The position numbers were made by a program, and so were the translations under genes. A stretch of 64,000 nt of DNA. Source: Bacteroidota bacterium. GTDB taxonomy: Bacteria; Bacteroidota; Bacteroidia; Cytophagales; Cyclobacteriaceae. This document shows positions 8,119 to 18,300 of this stretch, in pieces. Numbering within the stretch: position 1 is the stretch's first letter; each line of letters begins with the position of its first letter. The notes under the pieces were generated by a model. The model was not told where the DNA came from. It made no database searches and saw nothing but the letters and a program-made list of their open reading frames with translations. Location of the stretch: positions 32,489 to 96,488 of the forward strand of contig JAEWLI010000117.1 of assembly GCA_023393375.1 (NCBI GenBank), given 5' to 3'.

Positions 8119-11100
8119 ATGACTAAATCACGATATACTTCATTGTTTAATATTTCACATTTTGTAGCTCGATTAATCTTCCTGCTCCTGACTGGGTTTT
8201 TACTTTACTGCCCAATAAAACTATTAGCGCAACAACCACAACTGAGGTTCGAACACTTTAGCAGGGAGCAAGGGCTTTCTTTTAGTCTAGTTAATAGCAT
8301 ACTACAGGATAAAAAAGGATTTATCTGGATAGGTACCTCTGAAGGGTTGAACCGGTTTGATGGGTATAAATTTCGGGTATTTTTATCGAGTGATGATCCA
8401 AATACCCTCAGTCATAATGGAATCGTGAATGTTGTGGAAGATTCTAAAGGAAATATTTGGGTAGCCACTCAAGGCGGCCTGAGTATGTTCGATATTGAGA
8501 AAGAGATTTTTATCAGATACCTACCTGACCCATCCAATCCCAACAGTATCTCCAGTAGTAGTGTTGTGGATATAGCAGAAGATGAACACGGAGACTTATG
8601 GATAGCAACAAACGCCGGGAACGAAAGCATTGGGGGCATAAATTATTTCGACCGGAAAAATAACAAATTCACCAACTATTACACTTGTGCGGCTGATTCC
8701 CTTCAGGCAAACGAGGGGATATCCGATATTTTAATAGATAGTGAAGGGGTTTTGTGGGTTGCTACTGGTTTCGAAGGCCTGAAACAATTTGATAAAGGGA
8801 CAAAAACTTTTAAATCATTTTCACATGATCCCGATGACACCCAAACCATATCCAGTAACAATGTCACTAAGATATTCGAGGACAGCAAGAAAAATTTTTG
8901 GGTTACTACCCGTGATGCGGGTTTTTGTCGAATGGATAGGAATACCGGAACATTTACACGCTTTAAGAACGAAGAAGGTGTCGATAACAGTCTTCCTGGC
9001 AATACGGTTCTTGCCATAAATGAAGATGCTGAAGGAAATTTGTGGATAGGGACTGACAATAATGGTATATCAGTTTTCAATCCAGATAACGGTACATTTT
9101 ATAATTACAACCATGATCCTGCCAATCTTTCCGGATTGAACAATAAATCAATATACAGTATCATGAAAGATACCCATGACAATATGTGGTTAGGCACATT
9201 TAGTGGAGGAATTAATCTTTACAATAAAGAAGCAAATCGATTTGTTCATTATAACGCCTCTAAAACGGGCTTGAACAAAGCTACTATATTTAACATCAGT
9301 GAAGACTGCGAGGGCAACATATTGCTTGCTACCGATGGGGGAGGGGTAAATATTTTTGATCGTAAATCCGGTAAGTACAAATATATGATGCATGAGCCTG
9401 GTAATCCCAATTCCATATGCGGCAATAATGTCTTATGTGTTCTGGAAGATAGCAAACACAATTTTTGGATAGGAACATGGGGAGACGGGGTTACCATGTA
9501 TAATAAGACTAATAACACGTACAAACATTTTAAAAACATTCGTAATGACCCTACTTCTTTAAGTGGAAACAATGCATGGACGATTTTCGAGGATAGCAAA
9601 CAAAACATTTGGATCGGGACGTACTGGGGAGGACTAAGCATGTATAATTGGGAAACCAATCAGTTTGTTCAATACAAAATGGAAGAAGGTGATCAATCTA
9701 AAATAAATAGCAATCTGATCAATTGTTTAGCTGAAGACTCCGATGGCAATATTTGGATAGGGACAGTTGGAGGAGGATTAGACAGGTTCGATATCAAAAC
9801 CAAGACATTTACACATCATATGCACAGTCCGGATTCAAACAGCATTTCTGATAACCACGTCCTTTCAATGTTGTTTGATGAAACCGGAAACCTTTGGTTA
9901 GGTACAATGAAAGGATTAAACTATCTGGATATAAAAAACAGTAGGTTTACTAATTACCCTGAAACAAATAGCAGTACTATTCGTGGCCTGTTAAAAGATT
10001 TTAAGGGGAATATATGGATGAGTACAAATCAGGGACTCACTTATTTTGATATAAATGATAAAGAATTTCAATATTTTACTTTAGCAGATGGATTGCAAGG
10101 TTCGGAATTTTCAAATAGTGCCGCTTGGAAATGCGCAGATGGAACCATGTATTTTGGTGGAATCAATGGCTTCAACGAATTTCATCCAGACAGTATCTCC
10201 AGCAAAAGAAGTGATCCATCTATTGTAATTACAGATTTTTTGGTTTTTAATGAATCGGTGAGAATCGGTGATAATGAAGATGATGATCACTTTCGCTTAA
10301 GTAAAAGTATAACTGAAACAAATACGGTAACCCTTACTCATAAAGAATCTGTAATAACCATAGAATTTGCCGCACTTGATTTTAACCCAAACCGAAAAAA
10401 GATTTATGCATATAAACTGGAAGGTTTTGATCAGAAGTGGAATGAAACAGGATCTCAAAGATCTGCAACTTATACCAACCTGAAAGGTGGGGAATACACA
10501 CTAATAATCAGGTGTAAACATGATGGTGGGGAGTGGTTTAGCAACACTGCCGAATTAAAAATCATAATTATACCCCCTTTCTGGGCTACCTGGTGGTTCT
10601 ATACAATAATTATCCTGGTTTTATTGGGGATAATTTATGCAGCGTATTCTTATCGTATGAACAGCTACAGGGTAAAGTTAATCAATAGCCAAAATATAAA
10701 GCTTGAAAAACAGGTTGCTGAACGTACGCAGGAACTGACAATGACCAATAACAAGCTTGTGAAAGTTTACACCGAATTAAAGGATAGCATCCGAGCTGCT
10801 GAATCGATTCAAAGTGCAATATTGCCCTCAATAGTGGAAATCGGGAAATATTTGCCAGAATCATTTGTTTTTTATCAACCCAAGGATACGGTTAGCGGTG
10901 ATTTTTACTGGTTTGACGTAGTGAAAGGTCGAATTATTATTGCTGCAGCAGATTGTGCCGGGCATGGTGTTAGTGGGGCTTTGATGTCTATTAATGGATA
11001 TCATCTTTTAAATAAAGTTATTTACCGTCAATCACTTATGTGCCCGGCGGAGATTCTAAATCAATTGCAACAGGAAATTGTTGAGGAAATCCATGATGAT

Positions 11101-11574
11101 TCCAACCAAAGTGGGATTGATATTGCATTGTGTGTCCTTGACTTAAACAATTTGGAGCTTCAATTTGCGGGAGCGGCATGTCCATTGTATCTAGTTCGTG
11201 AAGGAAAACTTATGCAAGTTAAGCCTGATAACTTTGGGATTGATGGTGTATTGAAAAAATCGGATTTTAATTTCGCAAATCATGTAATACCAATCCAAAA
11301 AGACGATGTGATTTACCTTTTTTCTGATGGTTTTGCAGATCAGCTTGGTGGTCCGGAACAGAAAAAATATATGTACCCAACTTTTAGGGAATTATTACTA
11401 AACATAAGTCAAGTCCCCTTAAAAGAACAAATGGATATACTTAAAAATGAGTTAGTCTCATGGAGAGGTGATTTTGAGCAGGTCGATGATGTTTTGATCC
11501 TTGGTTTTAAGGTCTCTGAAGAGACAATTCATCATTTTAAAGAAGTAAAATCTTTAACGAGTCAACAATCTTAA
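8119..11574 (+). CDS. Two-component-type propeller sensor with SpoIIE phosphatase output
   Basis: About 1151 residues from ATG 8119. An upstream TTG at 8074 in the same frame would add 15 residues, but the signal segment fits the later start. The order is: signal/TM segment (FVARLIFLLLTGFLLYC), then about 14 Reg_prop repeats of the form 'GxxWxGTxxGLxxFD' forming a double seven-bladed periplasmic propeller (about residues 40-660). A Y_Y_Y domain follows (YKLEGFDQKWNETG...YTNL.GGEY), then a TM helix near residues 822-842, a coiled coil, and a PP2C-type SpoIIE domain (about 900-1140: GDFYWFDV, DCAGHGVSGALMS, YLFSDGFADQ). Unlike hybrid two-component propeller proteins it has no kinase domain. The output should be serine/threonine dephosphorylation, for example of an anti-sigma-factor antagonist. 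Its ligand is unknown. Confidence 0.9.
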   Translation: MTKSRYTSLFNISHFVARLIFLLLTGFLLYCPIKLLAQQPQLRFEHFSREQGLSFSLVNSILQDKKGFIWIGTSEGLNRFDGYKFRVFLSSDDPNTLSHNGIVNVVEDSKGNIWVATQGGLSMFDIEKEIFIRYLPDPSNPNSISSSSVVDIAEDEHGDLWIATNAGNESIGGINYFDRKNNKFTNYYTCAADSLQANEGISDILIDSEGVLWVATGFEGLKQFDKGTKTFKSFSHDPDDTQTISSNNVTKIFEDSKKNFWVTTRDAGFCRMDRNTGTFTRFKNEEGVDNSLPGNTVLAINEDAEGNLWIGTDNNGISVFNPDNGTFYNYNHDPANLSGLNNKSIYSIMKDTHDNMWLGTFSGGINLYNKEANRFVHYNASKTGLNKATIFNISEDCEGNILLATDGGGVNIFDRKSGKYKYMMHEPGNPNSICGNNVLCVLEDSKHNFWIGTWGDGVTMYNKTNNTYKHFKNIRNDPTSLSGNNAWTIFEDSKQNIWIGTYWGGLSMYNWETNQFVQYKMEEGDQSKINSNLINCLAEDSDGNIWIGTVGGGLDRFDIKTKTFTHHMHSPDSNSISDNHVLSMLFDETGNLWLGTMKGLNYLDIKNSRFTNYPETNSSTIRGLLKDFKGNIWMSTNQGLTYFDINDKEFQYFTLADGLQGSEFSNSAAWKCADGTMYFGGINGFNEFHPDSISSKRSDPSIVITDFLVFNESVRIGDNEDDDHFRLSKSITETNTVTLTHKESVITIEFAALDFNPNRKKIYAYKLEGFDQKWNETGSQRSATYTNLKGGEYTLIIRCKHDGGEWFSNTAELKIIIIPPFWATWWFYTIIILVLLGIIYAAYSYRMNSYRVKLINSQNIKLEKQVAERTQELTMTNNKLVKVYTELKDSIRAAESIQSAILPSIVEIGKYLPESFVFYQPKDTVSGDFYWFDVVKGRIIIAAADCAGHGVSGALMSINGYHLLNKVIYRQSLMCPAEILNQLQQEIVEEIHDDSNQSGIDIALCVLDLNNLELQFAGAACPLYLVREGKLMQVKPDNFGIDGVLKKSDFNFANHVIPIQKDDVIYLFSDGFADQLGGPEQKKYMYPTFRELLLNISQVPLKEQMDILKNELVSWRGDFEQVDDVLILGFKVSEETIHHFKEVKSLTSQQS

Positions 11575-11602
11575 GTGGGATTTAATAAACATCATCCAGA
11601 CT

Positions 11603-12913
11603 TTAAACTGGTTCTCCATGAAGATCAAATTCTGTAGCTTGTACAATTTTGATCTGAGCAAAATCACCTACTCTTAAATAATGATCTTTTGCCGAAATTA
11701 AAACCTCATTGTCAACCTCCGGTGAGTCATATTCAGTGCGGCCTATATAAAACCCACCTTCTTTTTTATCAATAATGGTTTTAAAGATTTTACCAATTTT
11801 CTCCTGATTCATTTCAAAAGAAATATGTTCCTGAATTTGCATCAACTCATTCGCACGTGCGTGTTTCTCTTTTTCAGGTACCGAGTCTTTAAACGTATAG
11901 GCATGAGTACCTTCTTCATGGGAATAGGTAAAAACGCCAAGACGATCGAATCTATTCAATTCGACAAATGTTTTGAGCTCTTCAAAATCTTCTTTGGTCT
12001 CACCCGGATGACCAATTATCATGGTTGTGCGTAGAGCAACATCGGGTACTATTGATCTTACCTTATCGATAAGTTTTTGCGTTTTTTCTTTTGTTGTGCC
12101 ACGCCTCATTAGTTGCAATACATTGTCAGAGGCATGTTGCAACGGCATATCAAGGTATTTGCAAATGTTTGGTTTGGCTGCCATTACTTCAAGTATGTCT
12201 TCAGGAAATCCTGTTGGAAAAGCATAATGCAACCTGATCCAATCGATTCCCTCTACATCAGAAAGCCGGTCTAATAATTCAGCAAGATTTCTTTTATTAT
12301 ATAAATCAATGCCATAATAAGTGGAGTCCTGAGCTATAACAAGCAATTCCCGGGTGCCTTTCCTTGCGAGTGATTTGGCTTCATTCACCAATTCTTCCAT
12401 TGGGCGTGATACATGACCTCCACGCATAATGGGAATGGCACAAAATGAGCAAGGCCTGTCGCACCCCTCTGATATTTTGAGGTATGCAAAATGACTGGCT
12501 GTTGTGGTCATCCTTTCACCCAACAGCTCATGACGGTAATTTACTTTAAACTTTTTTAGTAACTGTGGCAATTCATTGGTGCCAAAATAAGCATCGACAA
12601 TAGGGATCTCTTTTTGTAAATCTTCCCTATATCTTTGTGAAAGACAGCCTGTAACATAAAGTTTTTCGATCAAACCCTGTTGTTTGGCATCAGCATATTT
12701 TAGTATCGTATCTATCGATTCCTGTTTGGCACTGTCGATGAATCCACAGGTATTTATAATCACCACATTGGCTGTTTTTTCATCATTTTCATGCGTGGTC
12801 AAGATACCATTGCCATTCAGTTGTGTAAAAATATTTTCCGAATCTACAAGGTTCTTGGAGCAACCCAGTGTCACAATATTTACTTTCTGTTTTGTTCTTC
12901 CCTTAGTTTTCAA
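11603..12913 (-). CDS. rimO: Ribosomal protein S12 methylthiotransferase
   Basis: A 436-residue radical-SAM methylthiotransferase that adds a methylthio group to a conserved aspartate of ribosomal protein S12. The N-terminal UPF0004 domain has its cluster cysteines (VTLGCSKNLVDSE, NTCGFIDSA, VTGCLSQRY). The radical SAM CxxxCxxC motif sits in SEGCDRPCSFCAIPIMRG. A C-terminal TRAM domain ends the protein. 'GCSKNLVDSE' separates RimO from MiaB. It converges with the propeller gene (28 bp apart) and is read towards it. Confidence 0.95.
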   Translation of the reverse strand: MKTKGRTKQKVNIVTLGCSKNLVDSENIFTQLNGNGILTTHENDEKTANVVIINTCGFIDSAKQESIDTILKYADAKQQGLIEKLYVTGCLSQRYREDLQKEIPIVDAYFGTNELPQLLKKFKVNYRHELLGERMTTTASHFAYLKISEGCDRPCSFCAIPIMRGGHVSRPMEELVNEAKSLARKGTRELLVIAQDSTYYGIDLYNKRNLAELLDRLSDVEGIDWIRLHYAFPTGFPEDILEVMAAKPNICKYLDMPLQHASDNVLQLMRRGTTKEKTQKLIDKVRSIVPDVALRTTMIIGHPGETKEDFEELKTFVELNRFDRLGVFTYSHEEGTHAYTFKDSVPEKEKHARANELMQIQEHISFEMNQEKIGKIFKTIIDKKEGGFYIGRTEYDSPEVDNEVLISAKDHYLRVGDFAQIKIVQATEFDLHGEPV

Positions 12914-12944
12914 TCAACTCCCGTTTTTAAAGCTTAATAACCTA

Positions 12945-12952
12945 CAAAGGTA
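12945..12952 (-). promoter_or_regulatory. Candidate -7 element for rimO
   Basis: TACCTTTG on the minus strand matches TAnnTTTG 32 bp upstream of the rimO start codon. The matching -33 element is weak or absent, so confidence is modest. Confidence 0.4.
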
Positions 12953-13093
12953 GATAATATTGTTTGTAGTATCCAGCTGAATGTAAAATTAAGGATATCA
13001 TTGTTTCGGTAATTCTTTATCGATATAATGAATGTAAACGATCTTACAAATGACATTCCTCTGATAAACCAGTAAACATCATAAAATAAATAA

Positions 13094-13101
13094 TAAATTT
13101 G
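13094..13101 (+). promoter_or_regulatory. Candidate -7 element for the DUF6452-type cluster
   Basis: TAAATTTG matches TAnnTTTG and lies 18 bp before the first ATG at 13119, which would give a very short leader. No convincing -33 element was found. Confidence 0.35.
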
Positions 13102-13118
13102 TAACACAATTCAATTGG

Positions 13119-13610
13119 ATGATGAATAAAATGAGAGGCATTTTAGTTTTGTTGGTGGTGATCCTTTTAGGATTTACCACATCTTGTTACGACAATACAG
13201 ATTGTGCCCATAGTTATTCTGATACACTCAGCATTCAGTTTTATACTATTACTGAAGAAGGAACCCAATCCACTTCACCCGATTTGGAACGAATCACTGC
13301 TTTGAATGCAAGCATAGCTTTGTATACTAAAGAAGAGTCAGGTTCTGTTCCTTCGAGATTTAATTTTCCGGTAAATCGGAATAGTGATACCACTACTTTT
13401 ATATTCCATCAAGCAGAGGAAACAGATACATTGCAGGTGCTGGTAAAAAAGAATGTTTTTTTGGTTAATCCTGAATGTGGTATAGCTTATATTATTAACA
13501 TAGACACAGCATACAGTTCGTTTGACTCTTTAAGCATACCAAATAAGGGATTAAGATATTACAGAAGTGTTGGTAATGAAAATATGAATAATCTTGAAAT
13601 ATTTCATTAG
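13119..13610 (+). CDS. DUF6452-type small lipoprotein
   Basis: A 163-residue predicted lipoprotein with its lipobox cysteine at residue 23 (TTSC). The mature part (CYDNTDCAHSYSDTLSIQFYT...) and its position before a DUF6048-like gene match the DUF6452-DUF6048 pair found together in many Bacteroidota. No biochemical function is known. The last codons overlap the next gene by 17 bp, so the two are translationally linked. The start has two options (13119 or 13122). The family assignment is from memory of the pattern and neighbourhood. Confidence 0.7.
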   Translation: MMNKMRGILVLLVVILLGFTTSCYDNTDCAHSYSDTLSIQFYTITEEGTQSTSPDLERITALNASIALYTKEESGSVPSRFNFPVNRNSDTTTFIFHQAEETDTLQVLVKKNVFLVNPECGIAYIINIDTAYSSFDSLSIPNKGLRYYRSVGNENMNNLEIFH

Positions 13611-14241
13611 AATAATAGCAGTATTGATATTACTGGCAACAACTGGTTATTTTGCCAATGGGCAAAGTAAATATTTACCTAAGGGTGTCAGGGTAGGAGC
13701 TAATCTGGTGCCCATTGGAGTAACCTTGACAAATAAGGAGGTGGTTCAATATGAAGTGACTGGCGACATTAGTTTCTACAAATATTTATTGACAGTAGAT
13801 ATTGGACAGGCAAAATATGACCGCCAAGGCAGTGGATTATCTTATACTACAACCGGAATGTATTATAAAGGGGGCATTGATGTGAATTTTTTGCATAATG
13901 CCCCCGGAAACCATGTGCTAGGTTTAGGGCTCAGATATGCGCGGAGTGACTATAAGAATGAAATGTCATGGTATCAACCGGATGAACTATGGGGTGAAGA
14001 AACTATGCAGGCACAGAATGACCATCTTTCTTCTCAATGGTTCGAGGGTCTTTTGGTGCTTAAGGTGAATACCTGGGCAAATATACAATTAGGTTTTACA
14101 GGAGGGTTGAAATTTGCCCGATCAGTAAAAGGTAGCGGTGTATTAAATGTATATGAAATCCCCGGTTATGGGTATGCTGAGCCTACAAGTTTGTGGACTT
14201 TCAATTACCATATTTATTATTATATACCCTTTAGGAAATAA
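13594..14241 (+). CDS. DUF6048-type predicted outer-membrane protein
   Basis: A 215-residue secreted protein with signal peptide (KYFIRIIAVLILLATTGYFANGQ). It has an amphipathic strand pattern typical of a small barrel (VRVGANLVPIGVTL, YKYLLTVDIGQAKYD, HVLGLGLRYARSDY, NIQLGFTGGLKFARS) and a final aromatic-rich segment (FNYHIYYYIPFRK). The start must be TTG at 13594, because a stop precedes it in frame and the next ATG would remove the signal peptide. It therefore overlaps the preceding gene. It probably works with that lipoprotein in the envelope; the role is unknown. Confidence 0.68.
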   Translation: MKYFIRIIAVLILLATTGYFANGQSKYLPKGVRVGANLVPIGVTLTNKEVVQYEVTGDISFYKYLLTVDIGQAKYDRQGSGLSYTTTGMYYKGGIDVNFLHNAPGNHVLGLGLRYARSDYKNEMSWYQPDELWGEETMQAQNDHLSSQWFEGLLVLKVNTWANIQLGFTGGLKFARSVKGSGVLNVYEIPGYGYAEPTSLWTFNYHIYYYIPFRK

Positions 14242-14245
14242 GGGC

Positions 14246-15001
14246 ATGAAGAGTTATTTAATACCTTTATTTGCATCAATCTTAGTGCTGATGTTTACAA
14301 GCCAACAATCACCATCGGATTTTAAAACTATTCAATTACAGCACCAACGTGTAAAGACAGCATATGATACAAAAAGTAATCTCATCAATCAGCTGTTAAA
14401 AAAATTCAATATTCCTCTTTCTGAATTAAATATTTATATCAGGGTTTTTAAAAAGGAAAAGAAGCTTGAGATCTGGGGGAAAGTAAATACCAAAAATCAG
14501 TTTCAATTGCTCAAAAGTTATGATATATGTGGATTGTCAGGCAAAATGGGGCCAAAAAGGCGTCAGGGTGATGGACAAGTTCCTGAAGGTTTTTATCATA
14601 TCGATAGATTTAATCCTTTTAGTAATTTTCATCTCTCCCTTGGAATTAACTACCCCAACTCTTCAGACCGAAAATTAGGTGATCAAAATGATCCGGGTGG
14701 TGATATATTTATCCATGGCAATTGTGTTTCCATTGGTTGCCTTGCCATGACAGATCAAGTCATCGAGGAGATTTATATACTCGCAGTGGAAGCCCGAAAC
14801 AATGGCCAGAAAAAAATTCCTGTTACCATTTTTCCATCTGCAATGGATGATGAGGTTTATCTCACTACATCAAAACCAAGTGCAGAAACAATAAAATTGT
14901 GGTCAGAACTTAAGCTGGTTTATGATTTCTTTAACAGAAATAAAGCTATACCCGAAATCCGTTTCTTAAATAACGGAACTCATCAGATTTTTGATCAATA
15001 A
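14246..15001 (+). CDS. L,D-transpeptidase (YkuD/ErfK family)
   Basis: A 251-residue exported enzyme (signal MKSYLIPLFASILVLMF) with a YkuD domain. The catalytic motif is IFIHGNCVSIGCLAMTD, which supplies the His and the Cys nucleophile (HGx3SxGC). LSGKMGPKRRQGDGQVPEGFYHID is the upstream conserved part of the fold. It resembles the YafK-like branch, which acts on peptidoglycan peptides or their protein links. I chose ATG 14246, four bases after the upstream stop; the open frame extends further back but would overlap that gene. It is the third gene of a likely operon. Confidence 0.85.
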   Translation: MKSYLIPLFASILVLMFTSQQSPSDFKTIQLQHQRVKTAYDTKSNLINQLLKKFNIPLSELNIYIRVFKKEKKLEIWGKVNTKNQFQLLKSYDICGLSGKMGPKRRQGDGQVPEGFYHIDRFNPFSNFHLSLGINYPNSSDRKLGDQNDPGGDIFIHGNCVSIGCLAMTDQVIEEIYILAVEARNNGQKKIPVTIFPSAMDDEVYLTTSKPSAETIKLWSELKLVYDFFNRNKAIPEIRFLNNGTHQIFDQ

Positions 15002-15304
15002 GGATTTTTCAAAGTCCAAATATCATCATTATGCATATTAACCGTTAATCCTGGTAATAAGTATTTGTTTTAACAAATATTATCGCTATTTTAGAATGTT
15101 CAAAAAACACTTTTATTGATATTTGGTTATCAAGTATCTTCAAAGGATGAAATTTTAATCAAATCATAGGATTTTTAAGGTTAGTGTATCAATTTATATC
15201 TTATCTAAAGATTTCACTACCTGCATGTTTTAAAATTATAGTAATAACATAGGCTGCCTGAAGCCAATAGTTTTTTAATTATTTTGACTTAACCTGAAAT
15301 TTAT
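15002..15304. other. Upstream region of the poly-HAMP kinase gene
   Basis: About 300 bp of A/T-rich non-coding sequence. It presumably carries the promoter of the signalling cassette. I found no exact TAnnTTTG element, hairpin terminator or RNA gene in it. Confidence 0.4.
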
Positions 15305-18300
15305 ATGGAACCATCTGTGCTGAACGAATCATCACCAGGTACTCATACACTTGATGCTGTTGAATTGTTGCAAGTCCTGACAGAATTTAAAAAAGGTAAT
15401 CTCTCTGTACGAATGCCTATTGATAAGGAAGGGGTCACAGGTAAAATCTATGATACCCTCAATGAAATCATAGAAATGAATTCCTCTATGCTTTCAGAAT
15501 TCAACAAAGCCAGCGAGGTGATTGGTAAACAAGGAAATCTCAATCATCGGCTTGAAAAGTCAAAAACAGATGGAGATTGGTCAAAAGGTGTAGAATCCCT
15601 CAATACACTTATTTCAGATCTTGTACATCCTACAATAGAAATAGCACAGGTAATCAGTTCGGTTGCAAAAGGCGATCTTTCGAGGGAAATGAATCTTGAG
15701 ATTGGCAATTATCCTTTACAAGGTGAGTTTTTGAGAATTGGGACGGAAGTAAATTCCATGGTAAAACAGCTAAACCTGTTTTCCAGAGAGGTAACCCGTG
15801 TAGCAAAAGAAGTGGGGTCAGATGGTAAACTCGGTGGTCAGGCTAAAGTAAAAGGTGTAGCAGGGGTTTGGAAAGATCTTACTGATTCTGTAAACAACAT
15901 GGCAGGTAACCTGACAGACCAGGTAAGTAACATCACAGAAGTAACCACCGCCATTGCAAAGGGAGATCTGTCAAAAAAAATTACGGTAGATGTAGAAGGT
16001 GAAATGCTGGAACTAAAAAATACCATCAATACGATGGTAGACCAGTTGAATTCGTTTGCTTCTGAAGTAACACGTGTGGCACTTGAAGTGGGAACCGAGG
16101 GCCAATTGGGTGGTCAAGCCAAAGTGAAAGGAGTGGGAGGGGTATGGAAAGAACTCACAGATTCGGTGAATCAAATGGCCGGGAACCTCACCTCTCAGGT
16201 AAGGAATATTGCTGCTGTAACAACTGCTGTAGCAAAAGGAGACTTATCCCAAAAAATTACAGTAGATGCCAAAGGAGAACTGGTGGAACTCAAAAACACC
16301 ATCAACACCATGGTGGATCAGTTAAACTCCTTTTCTTCCGAAGTGACCCGTGTTGCCCGAGAAGTAGGTTCCGAAGGTCAGTTGGCTGGGCAGGCAAATG
16401 TTCCCGGTGTTGATGGGACTTGGAAAGACCTGACAGATTCTGTAAACAGGATGGCGTCAAACCTTACAGGTCAGGTGCGGAATATTGCCGGTGTAACCAC
16501 TGCCGTGGCCAGAGGTGACCTTTCCCAGAAGATTACCGTAGATGCAAAGGGAGAACTTTTGGAACTGAAAAATACCATCAACACCATGGTGGATCAGCTT
16601 AATTCATTTGCTTCTGAAGTAACGCGTGTGGCAGTGGAAGTAGGTACCGAAGGAAAACTCGGCGGACAGGCAAAGGTAAAAGGGGTTGGAGGTGTTTGGA
16701 AGGATTTAACAGATTCTGTAAATAATATGGCAGGAAATTTAACTGCCCAGGTAAGAAATATTGCTGGGGTGACCACATCGGTGGCCAATGGTGACTTATC
16801 AAAGAAAATCACGGTAGATGTAAAAGGTGAAATGCTGGAATTGAAAAATACCATCAATACCATGGTGGACCAGCTGAACTCATTTGCTTCTGAAGTAACC
16901 CGTGTGGCACTTGAAGTGGGTACTGAAGGACAATTAGGCGGTCAGGCAAAGGTAAAAGGTGTAGGTGGTACCTGGAAAGACCTTACAGATTCTGTAAACC
17001 AAATGGCCGGAAACCTTACCGCTCAGGTAAGAAATATTGCTGCTGTAACAACGGCTGTGGCGAAAGGTGACTTATCCCAAAAGATCACAGTAGATGCCAA
17101 AGGGGAATTGCTGGAATTGAAAAATACCATTAACACCATGGTGGACCAGCTTAATTCGTTTTCATCAGAAGTAACCCGTGTGGCCCGTGAAGTAGGGTCT
17201 GAAGGGCAGTTGGGTGGTCAGGCTACTGTGAAAGGTGTAGGTGGTGTGTGGAAAGATTTGACAGATAATGTAAACCAATTGGCCGGAAACCTGACGGTAC
17301 AGCTTCGTGATGTATCCAAAGTGGCTACTGCAATTGCCAATGGTGACCTGACACAAAAAATTACAGTAAATGTAAAGGGGGAAATCCTGCAGATAAAAGA
17401 TGTGATCAACCGGATGGTTGATCAGCTGAATTCATTTGGTTCGGAGGTAACGAGGGTGGCCCGTGAAGTAGGGTCTGAAGGTCAGTTGGGAGGTCAGGCT
17501 GATGTGCCGGGAGTAGGAGGTACATGGAAAGATCTTACTGATTCTGTAAATAAAATGGCCGATAACCTCACTTCACAGGTGAGGAACATTGCAGAAGTGA
17601 CCAAAGCCGTGGCACAAGGTGATCTTTCCCGTAAAATCACTGTAGAAGCCAAAGGGGAGTTGCTGGAATTGAAAAATACCATCAATACTATGGTGGATCA
17701 GTTAAATTCATTTGCATCAGAAGTAACCCGTGTGGCAAGAGAGGTGGGTACTGATGGGAAACTTGGTGGCCAGGCTTCTGTTCCTGGAGTAGCAGGTGTG
17801 TGGAAGGATCTGACCGATTCTGTAAACCATATGGCTGACAACCTTACTGCCCAGTTGAGAAATATTGCCAATGTGGCCATTGCTGTGGCAGATGGTGACT
17901 TGTCGAAAAAGATTACTGTAGATGTACGCGGTGAAATTTTGCAGCTTAAAGAAACCATCAATACGATGGTGGATCAGTTACGCGCATTTGCATCAGAAGT
18001 AACCCGTGTTGCCCGGGAGGTAGGTACTGACGGAAAATTGGGAGGACAGGCATTTGTACCCGGTGTTTCGGGTATTTGGAAGGACCTGACAGATTCGGTA
18101 AACCAGATGTCAAACAACCTAACCGCACAGGTTAGAAATATAGCTGAAGTAACAAAAGCTGTGGCCAGTGGTGACTTATCCAAAACTGTGGTGATCGATG
18201 TGAAAGGGGAGATGATGGACTTAAAACATACCATCAATACGATGGTGGACCAATTGAATTCCTTTGCCTCAGAGGTGACCCGCGTGGCTCGTGAAGTAGG

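Noticed and set aside
14147..14245. N-terminal extension of the L,D-transpeptidase frame
   Set aside because: It overlaps the end of the DUF6048-type gene, and the signal peptide begins at 14246.
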